64,000 bases of DNA from positions 2,301,893 to 2,365,892 of the forward strand of contig NW_003101681.1 in assembly GCF_000003855.2 (NCBI RefSeq). The letters are read 5' to 3'. Both the position numbers and the translations under genes were made by a program. Origin of the DNA: Blastomyces gilchristii SLH14081 (taxonomy: Eukaryota > Ascomycota > Eurotiomycetes > Onygenales > Ajellomycetaceae). Below, piece by piece: positions 10,900-22,415 of the stretch. Each line of letters begins with the position of its first letter. Within the stretch, counting starts at the first letter, position 1. The notes under the pieces are model-generated. The model saw only the letters and a list, made by a program, of their open reading frames with translations. It had not been told where the DNA came from and searched no databases.

Positions 10900-13200
10900 T
10901 GATATAAAGAAGAATTCTATAAAAGAATCTCTGTCATCACTGCAGAAGAAGCTGACTGCAGAGAGTTGAGATTCTCTAAAGCTTAAGAACAGCACTGATA
11001 AGACAGCTGTGTGACTCAGTATAGAAGGTGAAAGAAAATCTGAGTCTCTGCAGAGAACTGATACTGAAGATCATGAGCTTCTTGTATTATATCTTACTAT
11101 TATTGAATTAATAAAGAATAAAATAATCTACAATCTTTCAATCTGACTACTTTTGATATTCATTGATAAGTTATAGAAGAGAGACATCTCTACTACAGCT
11201 TAAATTCAGAAATTGAAGAAGAAAGAATCTGATTTAAACTTGAAAGAGACAGACTCTGAGTGAAACAGTGCTGCTAAGAAATCAAGTTACTGATAACTAG
11301 AAGAATATAAACTTCTACTGCTGAATGATTCAGTCTTCATTTCTTATAGTAGAGCAATGTATCAGAAGTTATTGAGAATTCATTATAATAATTCTCATAT
11401 AAGATACTTCAGATTAGAGAAGACTGAGAAGCTTCTAAAATATAAATATATTTAAGACACGCTCTGAACAGATGTTAAAGAGTATATTAAGATTTACAAT
11501 ATCTATCAAAGAATAAAGATTCTGCAGTGTAAGTAATACAGTGAGTTGATATTACTGTCTATTTCAAAGAGCTTATAATAGAATCTATTAATGAATTTCA
11601 TAGTTAATCTACTGAAGTTGATAAGAGTCAAAGAATATGACTCAATTTTAGTCATTGTTAATCACTTCATGAAGATGATCAGATATATCTCTACTTATAA
11701 AAAGATTAAAGTCTCTGAATTGACTGATCTGTTTTTAGATATCATTATTTATAATCACAGTGCTTTAAAATCACTGATAATAGATTGAGAATTCCTCTTC
11801 ATCAGTAAGTACTAATCAGTCATTTACTATTATCTTATAATAAGATGTTTTCTCAGTACTGTATTTCATCTAGAGACAGATGATCAGATTGAACATCAGA
11901 ATCAGACATTAGAATAGTATCTTTAAGTATTCTATTCATATTATCAGAATAATTGACTTAAACATCTTCTAACTACTGAATTCATATATAACAATGCAAA
12001 GAATGTAATCTTAAAAGTATCTTCTTTCTATACTTATTATGAATATAATTCTTCATTACTCAGTGATGTCACAGACAACTAGACTGACCGTGTGACCGTG
12101 TCTGGGACCAGGACCAGATTTTTTGATAGTCTTATTACCAATTTAACTGATCCCATTACACGGTTTTAACATTAGATAGTAGTCTCATACTGTTTCAGTG
12201 AAACTTACTGTCTACTCTTGTCACATTTTCCAAATGAGACCATGATTTCCACTTCTCAATTTAAATTATTTTTATTGCTTTAAATGACTTTAAATTTCAT
12301 TTGAGCATTACCAAAAAGCGTTACTTTTTAAAAAATTAAAAATAGTCTAAAAAAAACCTTAAAATGTCTAAAAATGGTAACTTTATGCCAAGAATATAAC
12401 TAAATGAGACTAAATGAGACCACTTTCTCATTTTTTTCAAGTCATGGTTCCATTTTAAGATCTGATATAGTCACTTTACATGTTTTTTTGATAGCCAGTC
12501 CCAGCGGGATTCACGCCAAGAAATGTATGGGACCAGACCAAATGAAACCAAACGTGAAATTCATGGTCCCAGCGGCCAGTCTACAGACAACATTTCAAAG
12601 AGAGAGACAGATAGTTAGAATGTTAAACAGATACAGAGAACAGAGTATCTCTTAATATTAAAAGTAAAAATAAGATTGAAACTTTTGAATAAAATTCATA
12701 AGAAGACAGTAAAAAGCATTCACTGTACTCAGAAGTAGTAGACAGAATACTATAATTAAAAACATCTTTCAATGAAGTTCTTAATAGAGAATCAAGTACT
12801 ACTTTCAGCAAAGAATATCAAGATAATAAGACTGTGTAAGAAGCTCAGTGAGTGATGACTATAATCTTTCTCAGTAATAAGAGTGATAAGTAAGCAGATA
12901 TATGAGTTAAAACTACTCTCAGAATTGAAATCAATTCATTCTGTTTTTCATATTTTCTATTTGAAGCTCTATAAGTAATATTCTGAGACAGAGCTATCTT
13001 GATTGAATGATATTGAGATTGAGAGTGATACTGAATATCTTATGAAGAAAATATTGAATAAGTGAATATATTACAGCAAGCTTTAATCTCTTATTAAATG
13101 AGAAGATTATTCATTATCAGAGAATTTATAAGAACTGCTTACATATTTAAAAAATGCTGAGAAAGAGATTACAAGCTATAAGACAGCTAGTAGAGACTGT
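10900..13200 (+). pseudogene. integrase and chromodomain relic of element B
   Basis: The zinc-binding region lies near 11340-11530. The catalytic core is in the open stretch 11591-11788 with YDSILVIVNHFMKMIRYI, matching the usual YDAIxVVVDRLTKMAHFI stretch, with Asp to Asn. It continues to 12079 with LETDDQIEHQNQTLE, the typical TDGQTERxNQ segment. A MITE interrupts it, then it resumes at 12592. At 12990-13190 a chromodomain-like part has YLMKKILNK, SLIK(W), EDYSLSENL and YLKNAEKEI. Stops sit at Trp/Arg positions. Confidence 0.7.
12080..12583 (+). mobile_element. hAT-type MITE, copy 2 (504 bp)
   Basis: Near-identical to copy 1 over its whole length. It is flanked by a perfect 8-bp duplication cagacaac (12072-12079 and 12584-12591). 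The 83-codon open frame starting inside it runs into element B and is chance. Confidence 0.9.
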
Positions 13201-15429
13201 CTTATTACACATCAGAGACATTCAGTAAGAAATACTACTTAAGACTTCTTATTTTTTCTCAAAGAGTTTTTTAGAGATAATCTTACAGTGATAAGTCAGT
13301 GTCTTATAAACTCTGTAATACTCTTCTTCTATTTTCTCTCAAAGAGTTTTTTAAAAGTTTAATAAGACTATACAAGTGTAAAATTCCTGAAGCAGTTAGA
13401 GAAAAGAGATATTTAAAATTAATAAAAAGATTAATATTATTAATCTGTAGATTACTACTATTCTAATAGAGCTGCAGCTCACTGAAAAAGTAAAAAGAGA
13501 GATCAGAGTCTACTCATTAATAATTACATTCTCATTAAGCTCATTCTTCATCATTGAAGTCTTCAGTATCAGTATCTTCATCTGCTGAGAAGTTAGTACT
13601 GCAGCACTGTAGAGAAGCATGCTGTAGAAGAGTATAAGAGATACTTAAAGTATCAACTTATTAATTTATAAAGTATCTCAGTCATCTACTTTAATTGAAG
13701 TAAGATTCTTTTCAATCAGTGATTAATCTCTATAATACTTTTAATAGCAGTGCTGACTAATCTCTTCTTAAGATCAGTCATTCTGAGATGTTTTTTTATC
13801 TTGAAGATTCATGCTTTCACCTTCTTTTACAGATAAGTAAGAAAGATCTTCTCAGTCTTGATAGAATCTATCAATACTTAGAGTTCTGAGATTCTTACTC
13901 TGTACTACTTAAGCATCTGAGCTTCTTATCAGAGTTAATATAATATCTTCTTGTAGAGTAGATAATACTTACAGAGAGATAGAAGTTATTATTACAGATG
14001 TAATAAAAATAATAAGAGTGAGAGAAGAAGTAGATGTATAAGATCTCTCTCTTCTTCAGCTGCTTAGCACAGTGCAGATAAGTAGTAATACTGATCAGAG
14101 ATCACACTGAAGTCTTCTTATAAGAAGAAGATAAAGAAATCACAGAACTCTGCAGACTCAACTCAGCAGCATTTCAAGCAGAGCTCAGATATGCTATAAG
14201 AGAGAAACTACAAATTGAGCTTCTCAGAGTCACTATTCTCAGAATCTAGCTCTTCTCAGAGTTCTCTTTGAATGATCACATAAGATCATATATCACTGTG
14301 TTGACTGAAGAGGGAAGTAACATTATAAAAGCAGCAGAGAGAGTAGAAAAAGAACTGAATATGAATAAACTGATCAGTAGAAGGAATAACATTTCACTGT
14401 AAGACACAGCAACTACTGCTGTGACTGTAAGAGAAGTAGAAGAAGAAGAAGAAGAAGATGTGACAATGAGAGCAGTGCTCTCACAGTTCATTGACATCAC
14501 TATCTTCACCTTCAACTGAGCTTTCTTGACAGTCACAGAGACTGCAGCCACATCATGAAGACATTTATTACTCACTAGAAAACATCAGAATAAGCCTCTT
14601 ATTGTCTCTCAAGAATGATACTCTCATACACTCACTATTACAGATGAGAGAAGAGAGAGAAAAATGTGTTACAGAGAGAGAGATCTTTTTGAAAAATCCT
14701 GTCACTACTGTTAGCTTTGTCTCTAAAACACATAACTTTTACAGAGAATTTCATATATAGAATAGAATATGATGAGAGATCTGTAAGTCACTTATTAACT
14801 ACATTTTTCACATCTCAAATCAATATATAAGAAACTCACTTATCACATGTTTGATTTGAATAAAGATGAGAAAAGAAAGATCTACACAGTCAGTAGAAAA
14901 ACTCATCTATTTCTTTGTACAGTATATACACTGTTAATCAGTTGATAACTGTTGCTATATAATAAAAATAACTTCTAATTCAGTAATCTTGAGAGCATCA
15001 GAACTATACTCTTAAAGAAGAGAATATTGTCACACTTCTGATCATAACAAGACTCTGTTGCAGTTTCACACAGCTTATCACTTTCATGCAAATGATTTCA
15101 TTCATCTCACAGGCTGTCTGAACTGGTTTTCAATCACTCTATAATATTATTCAGATATATTATAGAAAGATCTGATTAATAAATATAAGAATCTCACTAG
15201 CAGATTACTCTTTCTTAACAGTGAGGTACTACTGAGGTATCACTTCAGCTATTCTCACTTATGAAATGAGAGAAGAGTATTCACTCATTATCTATATAGA
15301 ATAGCTAGATGCTAGCTCTCTATCAAAGAAGTCAGTGATTCATTTTTCTTCTACTGAAATATATACAAGAGTTACTGCATGTCTTATACAATCTTCTTAG
15401 TATACTAAGTATTATATCTGTGATATTCT
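13201..15429. other. Unidentified AT-rich stretch
   Basis: No domain, LTR pair or long frame recognised. It contains two similar tracts with TCTCAAAGAGTTTTTTA (near 13257 and 13340) and a GAA/AAG run (14434-14460). It could hold the 3' end and LTR of element B plus part of another element. The open frames here are short and Ser-rich and look like composition effects. Confidence 0.4.
14434..14460. repeat. Short (GAA)n tract
   Basis: About nine GAA-type units with one interruption, within the unidentified stretch. Confidence 0.6.
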
Positions 15430-15558
15430 TGCAATAACTCTGTAGCCTATGAGCTCGCTATTCAAGCAAGATAGTCAAGCTTATTTATACAGCTTCTCAA
15501 ACAACTACCTCTACATGACACTGCCAACTAGCTACTGCTTCAGTTCGGCCATGTTACA
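15430..15558 (-). repeat. Possible LTR edge of an unrecognised element
   Basis: On the minus strand this starts TGTAACATGGCCGAAC, contains a TATAAATA box (15485-15495) and keeps CpG and CC sites, unlike its surroundings. It ends exactly where the family A gag of E7 begins (about 15559). It therefore looks like the outer edge of an LTR that cut E7. No partner LTR or coding region was found, so this is tentative. Confidence 0.3.
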
Positions 15559-16600
15559 CAATCAGTGACTTTTTCAGAAGTGTTTCCAGAAACTCAGAAG
15601 TCTGTTTAAACAGTGAAAACTCTTGCTTATATATAGATATTCAAGTCTATTCAGTTCATGACATCTGCATCATTGCTGTTACTTCTCTTCAGTATAGATA
15701 TATAAGTGACTGAGATGTAACATCTTCTGTCACTGTTCTATATACTCTTGAGCTTGATAAGATGATCATTCAATGTTCAGAGCTGTGTATAGAGATCTTC
15801 ATAAGTCTGGTCTTTGTCTACACTTATAAGAGTCTGTAAGAGTTTGAAAGTCAATATCTTCTTAAGCATGCTAATCTTCATTCAATTCTTTCAAGATTGA
15901 TCACCTGCTTCTAGAATCTTGATGTTGAAGTCAGAGATGAATGTTGTAAGAGAAGTGTTTCTCTGTTAAATACTCTGTAATCAATCTAATACTTTCTATT
16001 ACATAGCAGTGTCTCAGAACAGGATATTAAGATATTTAATAATATTATCAGATATTCATAATACTGATTCACATGCTTTTATTCATAAATGAAACTTCTG
16101 TTTCATGTGATTCTTCAATCATTCATTAATATATCAATTTTGATTAATTAATAAACTGATGACATCTTCATCTACACTCAGTTTTACAAGCATTTTCATT
16201 CTTTATACTGAGTAGAGAGTGAGATTGAAAGTATTGAAATATATAGAAGTATCTAAGCATTCTTTCAGCACTTTTATATTTGACTCTATAGATATTGAAA
16301 TTGCATGAGTTAATTATTGAATCTCTTTGTATTGAAGTTACTGAGTTACATGCATATCTGATATCTGTTACTGTTGTAATTTCAACATTACTCAGAGTCA
16401 CTGTGATATTACTTCTATACTCATATTTGAGAGTTCTCTTATATTATTGTTAGATATGATTATATCATTTTATCAGATATATAATATCTGTGACATCTGA
16501 AGAAGTGTAATTATATAAATATCTTATACATCTGAGTGTCAGAACTCTCAGATCTTTCACTGATATTCTCTTTATAAGATCTTATTACAGAGTTAGAATG
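15559..16600 (-). pseudogene. gag relic of E7, truncated
   Basis: Nucleotide similarity to gag of the other family A copies over its full length (for example 51840-52900 of E2). It includes the region encoding a long helical capsid-like segment rich in Leu and Lys. The zinc knuckle and everything downstream are missing because of the truncation at 15559. Stops occur throughout. Confidence 0.65.
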
Positions 16601-16772
16601 ACTGATGAGTAAGCTTCTATCTGAGAACTCAGTGTTCACTTAACTGTTTAACTGTTTCTCTATTTCTTACATGTTGTTATATGTTCAGATATCTCAGTGA
16701 GTAATTATTTCTAATAAGAAGATAATATGTGAATAATTGTTTCTAATAAGAAGATAATGAATGTTATTCTAG

Positions 16773-17080
16773 TGTAAGAAGCCTACACTGAATAGATCAG
16801 TATAATATTATAGATCTTATATAACAAAGAGAAAAACATTAGAGAAGAAAAGAAAGAGAAAGTGTGAGAATCAGCAATCAGAGTGAATATTTATATGTGT
16901 ATGTGATGATGTATACAGTGAGGCTTCAGAGTAGAAGAATCTATACATGTTCATAGCAGCTGAGAATTGACGATCAAGAATGGCTGAGAATCAGAGTGTA
17001 TGTGTTCAAGAATGAAGTGGTTGAAATCTGTGAAGTGTAATGAAATAGTCTATATAATTGATTAGACGCAGCCCGCTACA
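16773..17080 (-). repeat. 5' LTR of E7 (family A, 308 bp)
   Basis: On the plus strand it runs from TGTAAGAAGCCTACACTG to GACGCAGCCCGCTACA. The inner (left) edge is mutated and the outer (right) edge keeps CG and CCC. Its R-like tract (16828-16840) pairs with the sequence next to the LTR at 16761-16772 (see findings). Confidence 0.9.
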
Positions 17081-17873
17081 GAACTCTTGACTATGAGTAT
17101 AGAAGTAATATTACAGTGACTCTGAGTAATGTTAAAACTATAATAATAATAGATAGCTGATATGCATGTGACTTAATAACTTCAATTAGACTGGCTGCTG
17201 AGATCATGAATTTCATGTTTAATCTCATTTGATCTGATCTCATACATTTCTTAGCATGAATCTTACTGAGACTAATCATTAAATAAACATGCAAAGTGAC
17301 TATATATCAGATCTCAAAATGAAATCATGACTTGAAAAAAATAAGAAAGTGATCTCATTTGATCTCATTTAGTCTCATTCTTGGTATAAAGTTACTATTT
17401 TTAGACATTTTAAGGTTTTTTTTAGACTATTTTTAATTTTTTAAAAAGTAACACTTTTTGATAACACTCAAATGAGATTTAAAGTCATTTAAAGCAATAA
17501 AAATAATTTAAATTGAGAAGTGGAAATCATGATCTTATTTGAAAAATGTGACAAGAGTAGACAGTAAGTCTCACTGAGACAGTATGAAACTACTATCTAA
17601 TGTTAGAACCATGTAATGAGATCTGTTGAATTGGTAATGAAACTATCAAAAATTCTGGTCCTGGTCTCAGACACGGTGACACAGTCAGTCTAACTTCAAT
17701 ACAAGGAAATTCAATAATTAACTTAACAGAGAACTCATACAACTTCAGCATCTATAAAAACACTGAAAGAACACTTAAGTGTTTCTGCATATTTCAATGC
17801 TTCTGACCTCACTCTCTACTTATTATGAAGAATGAAAATGCTCATGAAACTGAGTGTAGATGAAGATGTTATC
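17081..17873 (+). mobile_element. E6, left part: leader and start of gag
   Basis: Plus-strand family A leader and gag start, colinear with E1 (38465-38760) after removal of the MITE at 17187-17692. It is bounded on the left by E7 and on the right by E4, whose target duplication occupies 17869-17873. The rest of E6 continues at 31460. The 5' LTR of E6 is not visible. Confidence 0.85.
17187..17692 (-). mobile_element. hAT-type MITE, copy 3 (506 bp)
   Basis: Reverse orientation relative to copies 1 and 2, with ends TAGACTGGCTG and CAGTCAGTCTA. It has a perfect 8-bp duplication acttcaat (17179-17186 and 17693-17700). It is the most mutated of the four full copies: several GG/CC sites kept in copies 1 and 4 have changed. 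Confidence 0.9.
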
Positions 17874-18238
17874 TGTAAGAGATCTACGCTAAATAGATCA
17901 GTATTATATTGATAGATCTTATATAACAAAGATAAAAACATTAGAGAAGGAAAAGAGAGAGAAAGTGTGAGAATCAGTGATTGAAGTGAATATTTATACA
18001 TGTATGTAGTAATGTACACAGTGAAGCTTTGAGGCGGAAGAATCTATATACATTCATAGTGGCCGAGGATCGGTGATCGAGAATGGCTGAGAATCGGAGT
18101 GTACACATTCATGGCGGCTGAGGATCAGTGATTGAGAATGACTGCAAATCAGAGTGTACACATTCAAGAATGAAGCAGTTGAAATCTGTGAAGTGTAATG
18201 AAATAGTCTATATAAGTGATCAGGTGCAGTTCATCACA
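17874..18238 (-). repeat. 3' LTR of E4 (365 bp)
   Basis: Starts TGTAAGAGATCTACGC and ends GGTGCAGTTCATCACA on the plus strand. It has the two-unit version of the internal repeat (about 18040-18170). Its inner (right) end has lost nearly all CG/CC sites that the partner LTR keeps. Confidence 0.92.
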
Positions 18239-20100
18239 TTAGTCTCTCTCTTTCAGAAGTAGTTCTCATCAGTCAAGAGCTGCTGTTTCAGATAACACTG
18301 AACTCAGAGTTCAGATCAGTTGATTATAGCTAGACTGACCGCCAGAACCATGAATTTCACATTTGATCCCATTTGATCTGGTCTCATACATTTCTTGGCG
18401 TGAATCCCGCTGGGACTGGCTATCAAAAAAACATGTAAAGTGACTATATATCAGATCTTAAAATGGAATCATGACTTGAAAAAAATGAGAAAGTGGTCTC
18501 ATTTGGTCCCATTTAGTCCCATTCTTGGCATAAAGTTACTATTTTTAGACATTTTAAGGTGTTTTTTAGACTATTTTTAATTTTTTAAAAAGTAACACTT
18601 TTTGATAACACTCAAATGAGATTTAAAGTCATTTAAAGCAATAAAAATAATTTAAATTGAGAAGTGAAAATCATGGTCTCATTTGAAAAATGTGACAAGA
18701 GTAGACAGTAAGTCCCACTGAGACAGTATGAGACTACTATCTAATGTTAAAACCGTGTAATGGGATCAGTCGAATTGGTAATGAGACTATCAAAAAATCT
18801 GGTCCTGGTCCCAGACACGGTCACACGGTCAGTCTAATTATAGCTGACTCATTTTATAAGATATTATCAGTCACAGCTATAGAATCTCTCATTGAGAATA
18901 TTCTTAATCTCTCACTTAAGCTCATTATCTTCTTCTATAATGACTGGCAGCTGTCAGTTAAAAGTCAGTTAAGAAGAGAACAGATCAGTGATAGCATAGC
19001 AGAGTAAGCTTATATAAAAGACATTATGAATCTCTGATAATGTATCAAGATAGTAGTTATAACTATCTAGAACTTCTATCACTTTATACTTGATATAATA
19101 GTAATTCAGTATATGAGATGAATGTATAATCTGTATATTCTTAAGATTCAATCATATCAAGTCTTCTATCTTATATTATTTAGCAGAGTCTCAGTGAATA
19201 TTAATTTGATTCTCTTAGTCTTGTTTCATAGTTGCTATGAAGACCTCTGCTCAGTCACAGATATCTCAGAGCTTTCTTACTATATTATCAGCAATCTGAA
19301 TTAAACTGTAGAGATTCAGCATAAACTATGTAATCTCTAGAAGAGTCAACACTTTCATGTGATAACTGTGTATAAGAAAGAACAGACTTATATCTATTGA
19401 AATAGTATCTTATTCATTGATAGCAATCTCTGTATGTAGAAGCAGGTCATATTAATCATCTTATAAGTAATTACAGAACTTATAGAGATAATTCTTTACA
19501 GTCTGAATTATTTATTCTGACATATCATTAATCTCAGAGTAATAGACAGTTGACAGATAGTGTATAATCTTGAGAACTTAACAGATTCTTATTCAGAGAG
19601 TACTCACAAATTAACAGTCTTAATTTAATACTATAAATCTCAGTATTTTATATATCTGATAGAACAGACTCTGTAGAAAAGCTTCAGTGATTTATTCAGT
19701 ATTCATTGTATTATAAACTTTCAATATTATATCTTTACTTAATTAATTCATAATAATTAGAATATTTCTACAACTCTTACTCTCAGATAGATTAATAGTA
19801 AAGTTAATTACTATATCTTATCAGATTCTATTAGAGATATTGAGTGATTTTAATAGATCTTTTCTACAGTTCTTTCATGAAATAATAGAAGAACAGTGAT
19901 TGTAGTTTCAGACAAAGTATCTGATACTGTTTAATATCTCAGATCAGTAGGACTCTCAGAAGATCATTCTATACAGTTATTCACAGTCTAAATAATCAGT
20001 TATATACAAATCATACATCTCTTGCATTATTCAAGTGTGTAAGAATTTAGAGTGAGAGACTCAGTATAGTTTATGAAATTGTAGAGTATTATTATCATTG
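18239..20100 (-). pseudogene. integrase and chromodomain relic of E4
   Basis: Minus-strand reading, colinear with integrase and chromodomain of E3 (48170-49469). The piece after the MITE carries the acidic chromodomain start (about 18880-18960), and the integrase C-terminal part with its HTSLL-like turn lies near 18970-19060. The zinc-binding CX2C is at the 20.0 kb end. The MITE at 18331-18836 splits the chromodomain. Trp/Arg codons are stops, so it is inactive. Confidence 0.75.
18331..18836 (-). mobile_element. hAT-type MITE, copy 4 (506 bp)
   Basis: Ends TAGACTGACCG and CGGTCAGTCTA. Perfect 8-bp duplication attatagc (18323-18330 and 18837-18844). It interrupts the chromodomain region of E4; the empty-site sequence is seen in E2 at about 39493-39505. 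Confidence 0.92.
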
Positions 20101-20339
20101 ATTGAATATTCTGAGATATCAGTTCTTATATATAGTTCTGAGAAGAATCAGAGTGTTTCTTGATATACTGCTTCAGTGAGAGTCTGAAGAAGTTCATCAG
20201 CCTGAGCTGCTATATACCACAGTTTATTCAGTGTAGAGAAAGTGAAGATATTAATATCAGTATCAGTTCAGAGAGAGAGTGTTCTAATCAGAGAAGTATA
20301 TATAGTGTCATGAGTTGTTCTATCTTGATTAATCAATAT

Positions 20340-21352
20340 CTTCAGATTTAAGAGCTGATGTTCTCAGTTCATTCAGTGTGTGTCTATTATATCAGACAGT
20401 ATATCTTACTCTTATTGTAAGAGAGTGTCTGCTATTGAGTTCTGACTGCCAGGGCAGTAGTGTATTATAAAATGAAAGTGGCTTAGAAATTCAGATTATC
20501 ATATCTGTCATTCAGTGAGTTTATAGATGATTATAAAATGCTTGAGATTCTTATAATCTGTGATTATCTCAAATTCAGAGACACTTCAGAGTTCAGAGTC
20601 TCATTCTTCTAGACAGTGTATAATTGTGAGAAGTCTCTTATCATAGATTTCATAATTGTATTTAATGAGACTCAGTTTCTTAGATATGAAGATACATGAT
20701 TATGAAACATCTTTATCATCATATTATAATATCACTTCTTCTATTACATAGTCAGAGAAATCAGCTTCAACAACTGTTTCATAATCAGAGTTAAATAATT
20801 TTAGTAGAGAGATATTGATGAACATCTTCTTCATCTGTGTGAATGCAGCTTCAGTATTCACTGATCACTGAAATACTGAGTTCTTCTTAATAAGTTCTGT
20901 AAGTGATCTTATAATATCTGAGAAGTTTCATATAAATCACTAATAGAAGTTAGTAAATTCAATGAAGCTTTATATATTCTTCACAGTATATGAAGCTTTT
21001 CATTCAAGAATAATAGAGACTTTCTCAGAATTCATTTAAATCTTCTTATCAGCTTCTATAATATAACTCAGATACTTGATACTCTTGATTTTAAAATCAT
21101 ACCTATCAATATCTATTAGTAGTTCTGCTTCTTATAGCTATTATAATATCTTTCACACATGTTCTTGATATTCTTTTTTGAATTCATCAGTGAAGATGAG
21201 AATGTCATCAAGATATACAGATGTAAATTTATCAAGGAAATCTCAGAGTACTCAGTTGATATACTTCTGAAATATACTGAAGATGTTAGTCAGTTCAAAG
21301 AGTGTGACTATTCATTCAAAGAGATTATATTATGTTCAAAATACTGTAAGTC
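20340..21352 (-). pseudogene. RT (3' part) and RNase H relic of E4
   Basis: Minus-strand reading colinear with E3 46990-47870. It contains the YxDD region near 21190-21215 (aspartates partly changed), the connection, and RNase H with the segment corresponding to SAECNYEIYD-K (about 20640-20690). It stops at 21352 where E5 is inserted and the RT gene continues at 28603. Apart from the E5 insertion the gene is broken only by point changes. Confidence 0.75.
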
Positions 21353-21609
21353 TGTAAGAATAAGTGCTCGCAGGCGATTATTCAGGTGTTTGCAGCTTGG
21401 CGTGATATGTACTGTTAACTACTAGAAGTGTTCATGGTAGAAAGATAAATGTAGAGGTCAAGTGTATAATAGCATTCAAGCTGAGTTACAAATAGTATTC
21501 ACGAACTCCAGTCTATATAGTTGTGTGTAGCCAAGGGCCGCTAGCCCTATTAGTTACATGAGAGATAGGAATAGGGGTAAAGAATCTGTGAGAAGTGAGA
21601 TTTCTTACA
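21353..21609 (-). repeat. 3' LTR of E5 (257 bp)
   Basis: Keeps GCTCGCAGGCG and TTGGCGTG at its outer (left) end. At its inner end it has ACATGAG and CTGTGAGAAG, where the partner LTR has ACGCGAG and CCGCGAGGAG. Confidence 0.95.
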
Positions 21610-21646
21610 TACTCCTCCCTCTCTAAGGCTTCATCCGCGAAGCCTT
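21610..21646 (-). promoter_or_regulatory. Polypurine tract and hairpin of E5
   Basis: On the minus strand AGAGAGGGAGGAGTA lies directly upstream of the 3' LTR, the right place and composition for the polypurine primer of plus-strand DNA synthesis. Beside it, at 21625-21646, is a perfect 8-bp inverted repeat AAGGCTTC/GAAGCCTT with a 6-base CpG-containing loop. Confidence 0.7.
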
Positions 21647-22415
21647 TCACTGAGTGACTTCATAGTCAGCTCAGCACTGCAGTGATACTCACTAAAAATC
21701 CTTCACATCTGTAAAAAACCTCAGTGAGAAAAAATTCCTTATTATCATGAAGAGAAAAGAGTCTGTCACTCAGTTCCTTGTTTTACAAGGTTCTTTATGA
21801 TCTACAGATTCTTCTCTGACTACTACACAGATTCATCTCACATCTTTCATACAGAAGAATTCTGGTTGACTCTCAATCACTTTCATGAGGTTCTTGTGTG
21901 ACTATCATACAGATTCATCTCACAGATGAATCACTCTCTATGAGATCACTCTCATCAAAGAGAAACATTCACAAGTTGATCTTTCATTCATTCTTATAAA
22001 TCATTGCTCTTTAACACTGTAGAATTGTGAGGAATTTTTCATTCTTTCATCAACTCTGTAGAATTGTAGAATCAAGATGTCTGCAGTCTGCAATCACTCT
22101 TTATAGTCATATAGAAAGATTCAGGCCTGCAATTCACAATCACTCTTGTTTACTAGAGTGATCTGACTGTTTCATGAGATCACTCACAGTGTAAGCAAAT
22201 CTCTCTAGAGTAGTATAAATATCCCAGATCTGTCTGCAGAATCTCATCTTCTTTTCTCTTTTTCTGTAACAGCTTTCATTTTCATAAACTGTGAGTATTT
22301 TCATTCATTCATGAAGTATTTTCACTTAGATGACAGAGAGAGAGTGTTTCTGACAATATTCATATATTGATTCAAGAACTTCTCAAGAATAAAAATTTTT
22401 TTAATTTCAACATCT
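21647..22415. other. 3' untranslated-like part of E5
   Basis: Between the GC-richer block and the polypurine tract. AT-rich, no recognisable domain on either strand. The plus strand shows a TATAAATA (22212-22220) and a CT-rich run (22245-22265), but these may be chance. Confidence 0.4.

Larger units (their letters stand above)
7510..13200 (+). mobile_element. Element B: decayed Ty3/gypsy chromovirus interrupted by two MITEs
   Basis: On the plus strand the order is gag with zinc knuckle, protease, RT, RNase H, integrase and chromodomain. It begins right after the E8 LTR, so its own 5' LTR is probably left of E8, outside the window. No 3' LTR could be identified after the chromodomain. MITE copies at 10193-10698 (in RNase H) and 12080-12583 (in integrase) split it cleanly with target duplications. 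Its proteins differ clearly from those of family A. Confidence 0.8.
15559..17080 (-). mobile_element. E7: 5' remnant of a minus-strand family A element
   Basis: On the minus strand this is a 5' LTR followed by the family A leader and gag, colinear with E2 (51835-53396). It is truncated at 15559 inside gag. Its right edge (17080/17081) cuts the leader of E6, so E7 inserted into E6; gaact at 17081-17085 would be the right target copy. The left end is not present. Confidence 0.8.

Noticed and set aside
12404..12655. 83-codon frame across MITE copy 2
   Set aside because: It starts inside the MITE and ends in element B integrase; it crosses an insertion border, so it is chance.
14276..14575. 99-codon Ser/Val-rich frame on the minus strand
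   Set aside because: It spans a GAA/TTC simple repeat and has no family resemblance; likely a composition effect.
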